A stretch of 35,067 nucleotides of DNA, taken from assembly GCA_947089145.1 (NCBI GenBank), contig CAMUJH010000042.1, positions 1 to 35,067 of the forward strand, read 5' to 3'. The notes beneath the pieces were generated by a model. That model saw only the letters and a program-made list of their open reading frames with translations, was not told the origin of the DNA and did no database searches. The translations under genes were made by a program, and so were the position numbers. Position 1 is the first letter of the stretch. The number at the start of each line of letters is the position of its first letter. The DNA comes from an uncultured Hungatella sp. Lineage in GTDB: Bacteria; Bacillota; Clostridia; Lachnospirales; Lachnospiraceae. Below are positions 8,049-16,058 of the stretch, one piece after another.

Positions 8049-9209
8049 ATGGAACATGGCGGCATAAGACAGCGGAATACAGGTTTGGCGGTATTTTTTA
8101 TCAGCGGCATCTGCGTCATCAGCGGCGGGGTGGTGGTCAGCATCCTGCAGGAGAAGCATGGGTTTGCCTACGGCATGACGGGAACCCTGCTTTCGCTGAT
8201 GAGCATCGGCAATCTGCTGGCAGGCCTGGCGGCAGGAATTCTGCCGGGAAAAATAGGAATGAAAAAAACCATGCTGATCCTTACCAGCGGATACGCATTG
8301 GGGTATGGGGCCATGGCGGTTTCCGGGTGGATTCCTGTCCTGATGGCTGCCTTCTTTCTTGTGGGCATTGCCAAAGGCAGCACCCTGAACTGCTGTACGA
8401 TTTTGGTAGGAGATAATTCAGAAAACAGAACCAGGGGCATGAATATTATGCACAGCTGTTATGCTTTCGGAGCCCTGCTCTGCCCGTTTATCATAGGGGC
8501 GGCCCTTTGGGGCGGGGACTGGCTTCCCATGGCAGCCCTGGCAGGGTGCGGGCTTCTAAGCTGGTTTGCTTTTCTGGCGGTTCCCCTGGAGAAAAAAGAG
8601 GGCGCCGGAAAAGAAAAGACCGACTGGGGATTTCTTAAAAGCAAAATGTTCTGGCTGCTGACAGGCCTTTTATTCTGCCAGAATGCGGCAGAAACCAGCG
8701 TTACCGGGTGGATGGTGACTTATTTTAAGGGAAGCGGGATCATTTCCGGAACCTTGAGCACCTACACGGTTACCGTCATGTGGAGCGCTACCCTGATTGC
8801 CAGGATGCTTATCGCTTTTGTGCTTCCCCTGAAAAATGCCTATACGGCAATGATAAAAATGGGGATTTTCTGTATCATTTTTTATGTGGGGCTGATGACG
8901 GCCCAGAGCCAGGCCGCTGCCATTGCGCTGCTGTTTGCATTTGCGTTTGCCATGGCGGGAATGAACCCTACGGCGGTTGCCAGCGCAGGGAAAATGACCA
9001 GCGTGGCCAGCATGGGAATCATGCTGCCAACAGCCAGCAGCGGCGCCATCCTGATGCCATGGATCATCGGCATAATAGCCGAGAAATTCGGCATCGCGGC
9101 GGGCATGGCGTCCAATATTGCGCCCTGCGCAGGAATGTTTTTATTCAGCCTGGCAGTATGGCGGCTGTCGGGGAAAGCGGCAGGGAAAACAGGGTTTATT
9201 GACAAATAA
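8049..9209 (+). CDS. Major facilitator superfamily transporter
   Basis: The 386-residue integral membrane protein has about 12 hydrophobic segments split by a cytoplasmic loop near residues 180-200 (PLEKKEGAGKEKTDWGFLKSKMF). The loop between TM2 and TM3, LPGKIGMKKTM, matches the MFS signature position, and the overall pattern resembles the YbjJ/fucose-permease branch. The start ATG follows an AGGGGGATGAAAC stretch, a usable ribosome binding site. The divergent gene is a lipoprotein of unknown role, and the downstream gene is dus with its own promoter overlapping the 3' end of this gene, so the context gives no clue to substrate. The general class is certain; the substrate is unknown. Confidence 0.85.
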   Translation: MEHGGIRQRNTGLAVFFISGICVISGGVVVSILQEKHGFAYGMTGTLLSLMSIGNLLAGLAAGILPGKIGMKKTMLILTSGYALGYGAMAVSGWIPVLMAAFFLVGIAKGSTLNCCTILVGDNSENRTRGMNIMHSCYAFGALLCPFIIGAALWGGDWLPMAALAGCGLLSWFAFLAVPLEKKEGAGKEKTDWGFLKSKMFWLLTGLLFCQNAAETSVTGWMVTYFKGSGIISGTLSTYTVTVMWSATLIARMLIAFVLPLKNAYTAMIKMGIFCIIFYVGLMTAQSQAAAIALLFAFAFAMAGMNPTAVASAGKMTSVASMGIMLPTASSGAILMPWIIGIIAEKFGIAAGMASNIAPCAGMFLFSLAVWRLSGKAAGKTGFIDK

Positions 9210-9226
9210 AAAAAATACGATAAAAT
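9199..9226 (+). promoter_or_regulatory. Promoter of dus, inside the 3' end of the MFS gene
   Basis: A consensus TTGACA (9199-9204) and TAAAAT (9221-9226) are spaced by 16 nt. The -35 box lies in the last codons of the MFS gene, which stops at 9209. Confidence 0.7.
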
Positions 9227-9292
9227 AGACCATGGTGAGAAAATTCGCTGCAGAGAGGCTTTAGTACATACACAGATAAAGGATGGAAAAGG

Positions 9293-9328
9293 ATGAACAA
9301 GACGGCAGATCTGCCGGTGAAGCCATGA
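9293..9328 (+). CDS. Possible 11-codon upstream ORF overlapping the dus start
   Basis: ATG 9293 follows AAAGGA (9278-9283) by nine bases and reads MNKTADLPVKP, then a TGA that overlaps ATG 9325 as ATGA. The start of Dus homology (MKRYLAPMEGITG) is at that ATG, which lacks its own good ribosome binding site. Translational coupling is a plausible reading. The alternative is that dus starts at 9283 and this frame is accidental. Confidence 0.3.
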   Translation: MNKTADLPVKP

Positions 9329-10359
9329 AGCGCTATCTGGCGCCTATGGAAGGCATTACCGGCTATGTGTTCCGCAATGTGTACCATGCCTGCTTCGGAG
9401 GCATGGATAAATACTTTACCCCGTTCCTTTCACCCAACCAGACCGGCAGGCTGGGGCCAAGGGAGTCAAGGGACGTGAACCCTGAAAACAATCAGGGGAT
9501 GTGCGTGGTTCCCCAGATTCTTACCAACAGCGCCGAGGATTTTATACGGACGGCGAAAACCCTGAAATCCTTGGGATACCAGGAGGTTAACCTGAATCTG
9601 GGCTGTCCGTCGCAGACCGTGTTTTCCAAAAAAAGAGGGGCCGGATTTCTGGCATATCCCCAGGAGGTGAATCAATGCCTTTATGAGATCTTTGCAGGGC
9701 TTGACATGAAGATTTCTGTAAAGACCAGGCTGGGCGTCAAAGATCCTGAGGAGTTTTGCAGGCTTTTGGACGTTTACAACAGCTATAAGATGGAAGAATT
9801 GATTATCCACCCAAGGGTCAGAGAAGATTACTATAGGAATACGCCCCGCATGGATGCGTTTGAAAGGGCCTTTGCCCACAGTAAAAATCCGGTATGCTAT
9901 AACGGCGACATATTCCGGATGAGAGATATAGACAGTCTGGGACAGAAGTTCCCCCGGCTGCCGGCAGTGATGCTGGGAAGGGGAATCCTGGCATATCCGG
10001 GGCTTTTGTCTGATGATGCAGGCAAAAGCCCCGGGGCCGGCCCCGCAGGGAAACCTGACAGTGGGAGGCTTACGGGAACAGAAGGGGAGAACCCGGTTCA
10101 TAAGGAGCGCCTGCAGGCATTTCACCACTGCCTGTATCAGGCTAATCTAAGGACCTATCTGAAAGAGGCAGGGCCAAAAGTGGTTCTGTTTAAAATGAAA
10201 GAGGTCTGGTGCTATCTGGCCTATGCTTTTAAGGACAGCAAAAAACAGGCAAAAAAGATAAAAAAGGCCCAGAGGCTGGAAGATTACGAGGCGGCTGTGG
10301 CAGAGATGTTCAGCCAGTGCGAGGTAATCTGCGGCGGAGGGTATCGGGGGACGCCGTAG
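9325..10359 (+). CDS. dus: tRNA-dihydrouridine synthase
   Basis: This flavoenzyme reduces uridines in tRNA D-loops. Landmarks are LAPMEGITGYVFRN at the start of the FMN-binding TIM barrel, NLNLGCPSQTVFSKKRGAG containing the catalytic cysteine, VKTRLGV, IHPRVREDYY, NGDIF and MLGRGILAYPGL. A Gly/Pro/Lys/Ser-rich insertion (about residues 230-260, DDAGKSPGAGPAGKPDSGRL) separates the barrel from the C-terminal helical domain and is longer than I expect for the family. I chose ATG 9325 because typical Dus proteins begin at MKxYLAPMEG; an in-frame ATG at 9283 would add 14 residues but has almost no spacing from its AAAGG. The promoter lies at 9199-9226. Which D position it modifies cannot be read. 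Confidence 0.9.
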   Translation: MKRYLAPMEGITGYVFRNVYHACFGGMDKYFTPFLSPNQTGRLGPRESRDVNPENNQGMCVVPQILTNSAEDFIRTAKTLKSLGYQEVNLNLGCPSQTVFSKKRGAGFLAYPQEVNQCLYEIFAGLDMKISVKTRLGVKDPEEFCRLLDVYNSYKMEELIIHPRVREDYYRNTPRMDAFERAFAHSKNPVCYNGDIFRMRDIDSLGQKFPRLPAVMLGRGILAYPGLLSDDAGKSPGAGPAGKPDSGRLTGTEGENPVHKERLQAFHHCLYQANLRTYLKEAGPKVVLFKMKEVWCYLAYAFKDSKKQAKKIKKAQRLEDYEAAVAEMFSQCEVICGGGYRGTP

Positions 10360-10438
10360 ATCAGGGCGCGACTGATAAAAAGCCGGGAGATCAGGAAAGA
10401 TTCCGGGACTACATGATTACAGAAAAGGGGAGAAATTT

Positions 10439-11167
10439 ATGCAGCTGTATCCGGCAATTGATATGAAGGATGGAAAATGCGTCCGTCTTACCCAGGGATT
10501 ATTTGACAATGTAAAGGTGTATTCTGACAGCCCCAGCCATATGGCAAAGCTGTGGGTTTCAAAAGGGGCTTCCTTTCTTCATGTGGTTGATCTGGACGGA
10601 GCCTTGGCGGGAGAGCCGGTTAACCGGGAGGCAATACGCAGCATTGTCAGGGCAGTGGACGTTCCGGTGCAGATCGGCGGCGGAATCCGAAGCAGAGAAG
10701 CGGTAAAGAGGATGCTTGACCTTGGGGTAAACCGGGTAATCATAGGCACTAAGGCGGTACAGGAGCCGACATTTGTCCAGGAGATGGTGGAAAGTTTCGG
10801 ACCGGACCGGATCGTGGTTGGGATTGACGCCAGGGACGGCCTGGTGGCAGTGGAAGGCTGGGGGCAGGTAAGCGCCAGAAAAGCCGCTGATTTGTGCATG
10901 GAGATGCAAAAAGCCGGCATCCGCCATGTGGTGTACACAGACATTTCCAGGGACGGAATGCTGTCAGGCCCCAATGTGGAGGCCACGAAAAAGCTTACTG
11001 AGGCAACGGGGATGGATATTATTGCTTCCGGAGGGGTATCCTCCATAGAAGACCTGGCCAGTCTTTATGACCAGGGCATATGCGGGGCAATCATTGGAAA
11101 GGCGCTATACGAAAAGCGGATTGACCTGCAGGAGGCAGTCAGGCGGTTTGAGAAAAGCGGCGTTTAG
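10439..11167 (+). CDS. hisA: Phosphoribosylformimino-5-aminoimidazole carboxamide ribotide isomerase (HisA)
   Basis: HisA performs the Amadori isomerisation of ProFAR to PRFAR, the fourth step of histidine synthesis. The 242-residue (beta/alpha)8 barrel has the catalytic acid/base aspartates in [10 protein letters not shown] (Asp8) and in [11 protein letters not shown], the phosphate-binding QIGGGIRS and IASGGVSS segments, and GIDARDG. The ribosome binding site is AGGGGAG ahead of ATG 10439. It is followed after 47 bases by hisIE, so the two form a partial his operon; the other his genes are not in this window. A gap of 79 bases separates it from dus, with no clear terminator, so read-through from the dus promoter is possible. 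Confidence 0.95.
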   Translation: MQLYPAIDMKDGKCVRLTQGLFDNVKVYSDSPSHMAKLWVSKGASFLHVVDLDGALAGEPVNREAIRSIVRAVDVPVQIGGGIRSREAVKRMLDLGVNRVIIGTKAVQEPTFVQEMVESFGPDRIVVGIDARDGLVAVEGWGQVSARKAADLCMEMQKAGIRHVVYTDISRDGMLSGPNVEATKKLTEATGMDIIASGGVSSIEDLASLYDQGICGAIIGKALYEKRIDLQEAVRRFEKSGV

Positions 11168-11214
11168 ACGGCAGATGCCATAGAGAAAGGCAGACAGGGA
11201 GGAGCAAAGGGAAC

Positions 11215-12528
11215 ATGACATATAAAAAACTGATTCCCAGTTTTGGGTGCAAAGACAAAAAGGCAGTATGCTTAGATGGCAGCGGGGAATGCTTCCGTGA
11301 CGATATCGTAACATTAAGCCGCCACTACAGCGACAATGGGGCTGATGAAATTTTGATCTGCGATATGTCGGAAAGCGATTCGGACCACGAGAGCACCATT
11401 CTGCTCATAAAGGAAGTGGCCAGGACTGTGGACGTCCCGGTAATTGCCGGAGGAAGGGTAAAGCGGCTGGAAGATATTAAAAAATACCTGTATGCAGGGG
11501 CAAAGGCAGTATTCCTTAATGGGGCTGATGAGGAGAATGTGGATCTGATCAAAGAGGGTTCCAGCCGTTTTGGCAGCGAGAAGATTTATGTATGGCTGCC
11601 GGGGGTAAAATACCTTGGCCGCATGGAAGAATTCTGCCAGCTGGGAGCCTCCATGGCGATCCTGCATCGGGACGAAAGCCGCAGCCCCCTTTCCCGGAGT
11701 GATGAATTGTGCCGGATTTTATCGGCCCCCGCCTGCATGCCGGTTCTTGTGACCTGCCTTAAGAACACTCCGGAGGAAGCGGCGGCGTTTCTGAGGATTC
11801 CTTCGGCAGACGGCGTGGTCATGCCGGTTTTAAGGGGGCATCAGGGAAATTGCATGGATTTTAAGCATGAGCTGAAGAAGCGGGGCATTGCGGCGGATAC
11901 CTTTGAAAGCGAGATACCGTGGGAGGAGTTTAAGCTGAACCCCCAGGGGCTGATTCCGGTGGTGGTTCAGGATTACAAGACATCCCAGGTGCTGATGGTG
12001 GCATACATGAACCGGGAAGCCTATGAAAATACGCTGCGGACAGGAAAAATGACCTATTACAGCCGCAGCCGGCAGAGCCTTTGGCTGAAGGGGGAAACCT
12101 CTGGCCATTGCCAGTATGTAAAGTCCTTAAGCCTAGACTGCGACAATGACACGATTCTGGCAAAAGTCAGACAGGTGGGCGCAGCCTGCCATACCGGGGC
12201 CAGATCCTGCTTTTTTAAGACTCTGGCAAAGCGGGAGTATAAAGAAAGCAATCCCCTGAAAGTGTTTGAAGAAGTGTTTCAGGTGATTCTGGATAGGAAG
12301 GAAAACCCAAAGGAAGGATCTTATACCAACTATCTGTTTGACAAAGGCCTGGACAAGATCTTAAAGAAACTGGGGGAGGAGGCTACTGAGATCGTCATAG
12401 CAGCCAAAAATCCCAATGCCGAGGAGATAAAGTACGAGATTGCCGATTTCCTTTACCATATGATGGTGCTGATGGCGGACAGGGGAATCGGATGGGAAGA
12501 GATTATGGAGGAGCTGGCCAACCGATAA
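11215..12528 (+). CDS. hisIE: Fusion: degenerate HisF-like barrel + phosphoribosyl-AMP cyclohydrolase / phosphoribosyl-ATP pyrophosphatase
   Basis: The 437-residue protein has three parts. Residues 1-215 resemble the HisF/HisA barrel ([44 protein letters not shown]), but the HisF catalytic aspartates are missing: the CLDV position reads SFGC, and the strand with the second Asp reads IYVWLPG. Residues 235-345 are HisI, with the metal-binding CDND and [17 protein letters not shown] cysteines/histidine. Residues 348-437 are HisE ([28 protein letters not shown]). The C-terminal parts should hydrolyse PR-ATP and open the ring of PR-AMP (steps 2 and 3 of histidine synthesis). The N-terminal part is probably structural or regulatory. 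GGGAGGAG precedes the start. It is downstream of hisA in one transcript. Confidence 0.93.
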   Translation: MTYKKLIPSFGCKDKKAVCLDGSGECFRDDIVTLSRHYSDNGADEILICDMSESDSDHESTILLIKEVARTVDVPVIAGGRVKRLEDIKKYLYAGAKAVFLNGADEENVDLIKEGSSRFGSEKIYVWLPGVKYLGRMEEFCQLGASMAILHRDESRSPLSRSDELCRILSAPACMPVLVTCLKNTPEEAAAFLRIPSADGVVMPVLRGHQGNCMDFKHELKKRGIAADTFESEIPWEEFKLNPQGLIPVVVQDYKTSQVLMVAYMNREAYENTLRTGKMTYYSRSRQSLWLKGETSGHCQYVKSLSLDCDNDTILAKVRQVGAACHTGARSCFFKTLAKREYKESNPLKVFEEVFQVILDRKENPKEGSYTNYLFDKGLDKILKKLGEEATEIVIAAKNPNAEEIKYEIADFLYHMMVLMADRGIGWEEIMEELANR

Positions 12529-12563
12529 GGCTGAATACAAACATATTTTGGAGGATGAAAGCA

Positions 12564-13808
12564 ATGGAAACAACCGTGTTACAGCGTTTTCTCAGGTATA
12601 TTGCCGTGGACACCATGTCAAAACCTGAGGCAGAGGCCATTCCCAGCACTGAGAAGCAGAGAAAACTTGCGGTCATGCTGGCAGAGGAATTGAAGGACAT
12701 GGGAGCTGCAGACGTGAAATTAGATGAGCACGCCTATGTTTACGGAACCATTCCTGCTACATGCGGGGAGAAGAATGGACCGGTTCTGGGCTTTATCGCC
12801 CACATGGATACGGCGCCGGCTTTTTCCGGCACCGATGTAAAGCCCCGGTTCGTATATGATTATGACGGAAAAACCATTGTCCTCAACGAGAAATTGGGGA
12901 TTTCCATGGGGCAGGAGCAGTATCCGGAACTTTTAAACTATGTGGGGCAGGATCTGATTACCTCGGACGGAACCACGCTTTTAGGGGCGGATGACAAGGC
13001 GGGAATTGCGGAAATCATGACCATGGCAGAGTATCTGCTGAACCATCCGGAGGTTCCCCACGGCACCATTAAGATCGGATTTACCCCGGACGAGGAAGTG
13101 GGACGGGGAGCGGAGCTGTTTGACGTGGAGGGATTCGGCGCTGACGCGGCGTACACCGTAGACGGGGGCGGCCTGGGGGAACTGGAATATGAGACGTTTA
13201 ATGCGGCCGGAGCCAAGGTGATTGTCCACGGGTTCAGCATCCACCCCGGTTCGGCCAAGGGAAAAATGAAAAATTCCATTCTCATGGCCGCAGAGTTCCA
13301 GAACCTGCTTCCTGCGTTTGAAACCCCGGCTTACACGGAAGGGTATGAGGGATTTTTCCATTTGGATTCCATCTCCGGGGATGTGGAGCGTACCGTAATG
13401 AATTATATTATCAGGGATCACGATATGGAGAAATTTCAGGAAAAGAAGGCTTACATGAAGCGGGCGGCTGACTTTTTAAACCGGAAATACGGAGAAAACA
13501 CCATTGAGCTGGTGATGAGGGATTCCTACTATAATATGAAAGAAAAATTAAAGGATCACATGTATCTGATCGATATTGCAAGAGAGACAATGGCGGACTT
13601 GGGGATTGAAGCGGTAATCGAGCCTGTCCGGGGCGGCACGGACGGTGCGGTGCTTTCGTACAAGGGCCTTCCCTGTCCCAACCTTTGCGCCGGGGGCCAT
13701 AATTTCCACGGAAAATTTGAGTATATTCCTGTGCAGTCCATGGAGAAGATCACCGAAATCCTGATTGGAATAGCCAGAAGGTTTGGGGCTGCCGCCTTAA
13801 CGGAATAA
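12564..13808 (+). CDS. pepT: Peptidase T (tripeptide aminopeptidase, M20B)
   Basis: This cytoplasmic two-zinc exopeptidase cleaves the N-terminal residue from tripeptides. The 414-residue product shows zinc ligand motifs in order: [25 protein letters not shown] with the catalytic/ligand glutamates, [13 protein letters not shown] of the lid domain, and [32 protein letters not shown] with the last histidine ligand. The reading frame opens at 12492, inside hisIE, but GGAGG at 12550-12554 lies nine bases before ATG 12564, and [17 protein letters not shown] is the usual N-terminus. A second ATG at 12555 is too close to that site. It may be read through from hisIE, which ends 35 bases upstream. Confidence 0.95.
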   Translation: METTVLQRFLRYIAVDTMSKPEAEAIPSTEKQRKLAVMLAEELKDMGAADVKLDEHAYVYGTIPATCGEKNGPVLGFIAHMDTAPAFSGTDVKPRFVYDYDGKTIVLNEKLGISMGQEQYPELLNYVGQDLITSDGTTLLGADDKAGIAEIMTMAEYLLNHPEVPHGTIKIGFTPDEEVGRGAELFDVEGFGADAAYTVDGGGLGELEYETFNAAGAKVIVHGFSIHPGSAKGKMKNSILMAAEFQNLLPAFETPAYTEGYEGFFHLDSISGDVERTVMNYIIRDHDMEKFQEKKAYMKRAADFLNRKYGENTIELVMRDSYYNMKEKLKDHMYLIDIARETMADLGIEAVIEPVRGGTDGAVLSYKGLPCPNLCAGGHNFHGKFEYIPVQSMEKITEILIGIARRFGAAALTE

Positions 13809-13874
13809 GATCCGGGGCCAAGCCGTAACAGAAGCTGGCGGCCTGAGAAAAAATTCCTCTAAGCATTTACCTGG

Positions 13875-13903
13875 TTGTCAAATCCCCAATCACGTATTAT
13901 AAT
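13875..13903 (+). promoter_or_regulatory. Strong sigma-A promoter of the phosphoesterase / RpiR-like unit
   Basis: TTGTCA (13875-13880) and perfect TATAAT (13898-13903) are spaced by 17 nt. Start point near 13910. Confidence 0.75.
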
Positions 13904-13906
13904 ATA

Positions 13907-13937
13907 ATAAGATAATCTTATATGGTCTGAAAAGACC
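13907..13937 (+). promoter_or_regulatory. Palindrome over the start point and 5' GAAA-capped hairpin
   Basis: ATAAGAT-A-ATCTTAT (13907-13921) is a perfect 7-1-7 palindrome starting three bases after the -10 box, a classic operator position. It is followed at once by GGTCT-GAAA-AGACC (13924-13937), a 5-bp hairpin with a GNRA tetraloop that would sit at the mRNA 5' end. Confidence 0.5.
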
Positions 13938-13987
13938 ACGAGTTAGCTGTGCCGGCAGGCAAAAACGGCGCAGGAAGGGGAAGATTT

Positions 13988-14743
13988 ATGACTGGAAAGG
14001 TGTATGCGCTGTCAGACCTTCACGGACACTATGAGGCATTGCTGGCGATGCTGAAAAAGATCCGCTTTTCTGACAGCGACAGGCTGTATATCCTGGGGGA
14101 CTGCAATGACAGGGGAGAAAAAGCCATGGAAATCTACCATTTCATTCAGCAGCATCAGGATAATATATTCCTGCTGAAAGGCAACCATGAGCTGATGATG
14201 AGGGATTTTCTCATTAAGGAGGACTGGGAATGCCCCCAGGGGAGGATCTGGCAGTGCAACGGCGGCGACAAGACCATGAAGCAGATGGATCATTTTCTGA
14301 AGAAGGACTGCGGGAGCAAGAAAGATTTTCAGTGCAGAAGAAAGGAATTCATGCACTGGCTTATTGAGTATGTGGATTCCCTGCCCAGCTATATTGAAGT
14401 GAACGTGGGAGGACAGGCACTGGTTCTGATTCATGCGGGGATCGATCCGGAGAAGCCTCTTCACCAGCAGGACGAGGAGATCTGCGCCTGGATTCGGGAA
14501 TGGTTCTATATGTCACCGGCTATTAAGGGGAAGACCATTGTGTTCGGCCACACGCCCTTATGCCATTTAAACGGGGGGGAGAATTTTGACGTATGGTTTG
14601 ACCCGTATTATCATGACAAGATCGGCATAGACGGGGGACTTGGCCCCTTTGAGAACGGACAGCTGAACTGTCTTTGCCTGAACGACATGTCAGTGACCGT
14701 AATAAAGAAAAAGGATTTGGCAGGGGAGAGGGAGGCTGTATGA
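13988..14743 (+). CDS. Metallophosphoesterase / PPP-family serine-threonine protein phosphatase-like
   Basis: The 251-residue protein carries the full binuclear-metal signature of the PPP/calcineurin-like family: DLHGH near residue 9, GDCNDRG (about residue 37), GNHE (about 67), a histidine in VLIHAGIDP and FGHTPL. Length and motif spacing are close to bacterial PrpA/PrpB-type phosphatases and to bis(5'-nucleosyl)-tetraphosphatases, so it may remove phosphate from proteins or from dinucleotides. The frame begins at a GTG at 13949, but AGGAAGGGG at 13972-13980 supports ATG 13988. Its stop overlaps the next start (ATGA at 14740), so the two genes are translationally coupled. It lies under the strong promoter at 13875-13903. 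Substrate not determinable. Confidence 0.85.
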   Translation: MTGKVYALSDLHGHYEALLAMLKKIRFSDSDRLYILGDCNDRGEKAMEIYHFIQQHQDNIFLLKGNHELMMRDFLIKEDWECPQGRIWQCNGGDKTMKQMDHFLKKDCGSKKDFQCRRKEFMHWLIEYVDSLPSYIEVNVGGQALVLIHAGIDPEKPLHQQDEEICAWIREWFYMSPAIKGKTIVFGHTPLCHLNGGENFDVWFDPYYHDKIGIDGGLGPFENGQLNCLCLNDMSVTVIKKKDLAGEREAV

Positions 14744-15510
14744 ATATGGATGTGCTGTTGGCGAGGATTCTCAAATACTTAAACGGGGCGCTGTTTTATG
14801 ATGACTACTACAAGTTCTGCACGTATCTGGTGGATCATTACCTGGAGATGGAAACCATGACAAAGGAGCGGATTCTTTCAGAAACGGGAATCTGCGAGGA
14901 GAATATGGATGATTTTGTCAGCCGCCTGGGATGCAGCTTTAAGTGGGAAGATTTTCACACCACGTTTATGCAGCATCACTATACCAGGCTGGATCAGATC
15001 AGGGGACGGATGCTGGGACTGAAGTCTTCGGATCTGGTTAAAAATATGGAGAAGGATGTGTCGGATGAAGAGATGCTGGAGGAACTGTCCATTCTCTGCC
15101 AGCAGATTGAAAAGCATAAGAGGATCATCCTTATCGGAGCCCTGTACCCCATGTCCATTGCGGTGGAATTCCAGACGGATCTGATTACCTTTGGGAAGAA
15201 TGTGATTCAGTTCCACAACTATGACCCGACCCTGAAATTTACAGAGGACGACATGCTGATTTTCATATCTGCCACAGGCAGGGCCATGCAGGGCTTTCTG
15301 AATTTCCGGGGGGATCTGAATCCGGAGAGGGCTGACAGCCTGCTGATCACACAGAACCCTGTGTATACCAGACAAGAGCACAAGATCAGCGACTATGTCC
15401 TGCGGCTGCCGGGAAGGTATGACGGGGTGAACTTCAATTATCAGCTGATGCAGGTTTTTGATCTGCTTCGGATTCAGTACTATCAGCAGTATTATTTGGG
15501 AAACAGTTAA
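14740..15510 (+). CDS. MurR/RpiR-family regulator-like protein with SIS domain
   Basis: The 257-residue protein has an N-terminal helical part (residues 1-80) in the place of the RpiR helix-turn-helix and a C-terminal SIS domain (about 105-240; KRIILIGALYPMSIAVEFQTDL, FISATGRAM). Such proteins usually bind a phosphosugar through SIS and control catabolic genes. The N-terminal HTH is not a clean match to me, and the SIS phosphosugar-binding serines are only partly recognisable, so DNA binding is inferred. ATG 14740 overlaps the stop of the phosphoesterase gene by four bases, with GGGAGG at 14730-14735. The pairing with a phosphatase suggests a shared control circuit, possibly acting at the palindrome 13907-13921. 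Confidence 0.7.
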   Translation: MNMDVLLARILKYLNGALFYDDYYKFCTYLVDHYLEMETMTKERILSETGICEENMDDFVSRLGCSFKWEDFHTTFMQHHYTRLDQIRGRMLGLKSSDLVKNMEKDVSDEEMLEELSILCQQIEKHKRIILIGALYPMSIAVEFQTDLITFGKNVIQFHNYDPTLKFTEDDMLIFISATGRAMQGFLNFRGDLNPERADSLLITQNPVYTRQEHKISDYVLRLPGRYDGVNFNYQLMQVFDLLRIQYYQQYYLGNS

Positions 15511-15584
15511 ATAGGGCATGCAAGAAGGGCAGTTTATTTTCATAGCGGGGAAATAGGCGGCTCTTTTTCAATGGCTTGGGAGTG

Positions 15585-15797
15585 CGCTGTTCACTGGCAA
15601 TATCAGTTAGTTAGCAAGGTTGTCGCAGGCCCCATGGGCGCCATCTCCTGTCAGGGTTCAGAATTGCCAAACGTTCCGAAGAGCCCGAAAAACAGGTCTC
15701 TTCTCCACGGCATTAATTCACCCTGACAGGAGATGGTGCCCATGGGGCAAAAGCAGAATTCGCTTAACTAAGTGACGTTGCCAGGGAACTGCAACTT
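15585..15797. repeat. Large foldback element (inverted repeat with 29-bp near-perfect core arms)
   Basis: Core arms are 15629-15657 and 15720-15748, 29 bp with one G-T wobble; each contains the palindrome CCCATGGG and the segment CCATCTCCTGTCAGGG. Outside them the arms continue imperfectly (CTGGCAA at 15594-15600 with TTGCCAG at 15778-15784, and TTAGTTA pairing inside). The 62-nt loop has smaller nested pairings (GAAGAG/CTCTTC). No ORF is present. It looks like a MITE-like or other foldback element, or a very strong RNA hairpin. No T-tract follows, so it is not a standard terminator. Confidence 0.75.
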
Positions 15798-15839
15798 CGG
15801 AAGATACACGTAATGGCGGCCCCTAAGCGGCGAAGCGTC

Positions 15840-15868
15840 TTTAAAACAGGGTGAGTTTGTGCTATGAT
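15840..15868 (+). promoter_or_regulatory. Possible extended -10 promoter upstream of the Sel1 gene
   Basis: TGCTATGAT (15860-15868) is an extended -10 motif with a weak TTTAAA at 15840-15845, spacer 17 nt. It leaves a leader of about 185 nt in which 15919-15942 can fold into an imperfect hairpin. Nothing else is recognised in 15869-16058. Confidence 0.35.
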
Positions 15869-16058
15869 AAAGCATAACGGCGCTGGAGCTGTAAACCGGG
15901 TGAATCATAGTCTCTCGGAATCTTTTATTGAACAATAGAGGTTCTTAGTCCGCATTTTCTGGAAAAAGTGAAGGAATCCGCAAAATGTGAATCTTGAAAG
16001 GCCCATGGAATGGGGCTTAGAGATTCCCAGAGGCTATAATCGAGAAAGAGAGGAAAAA

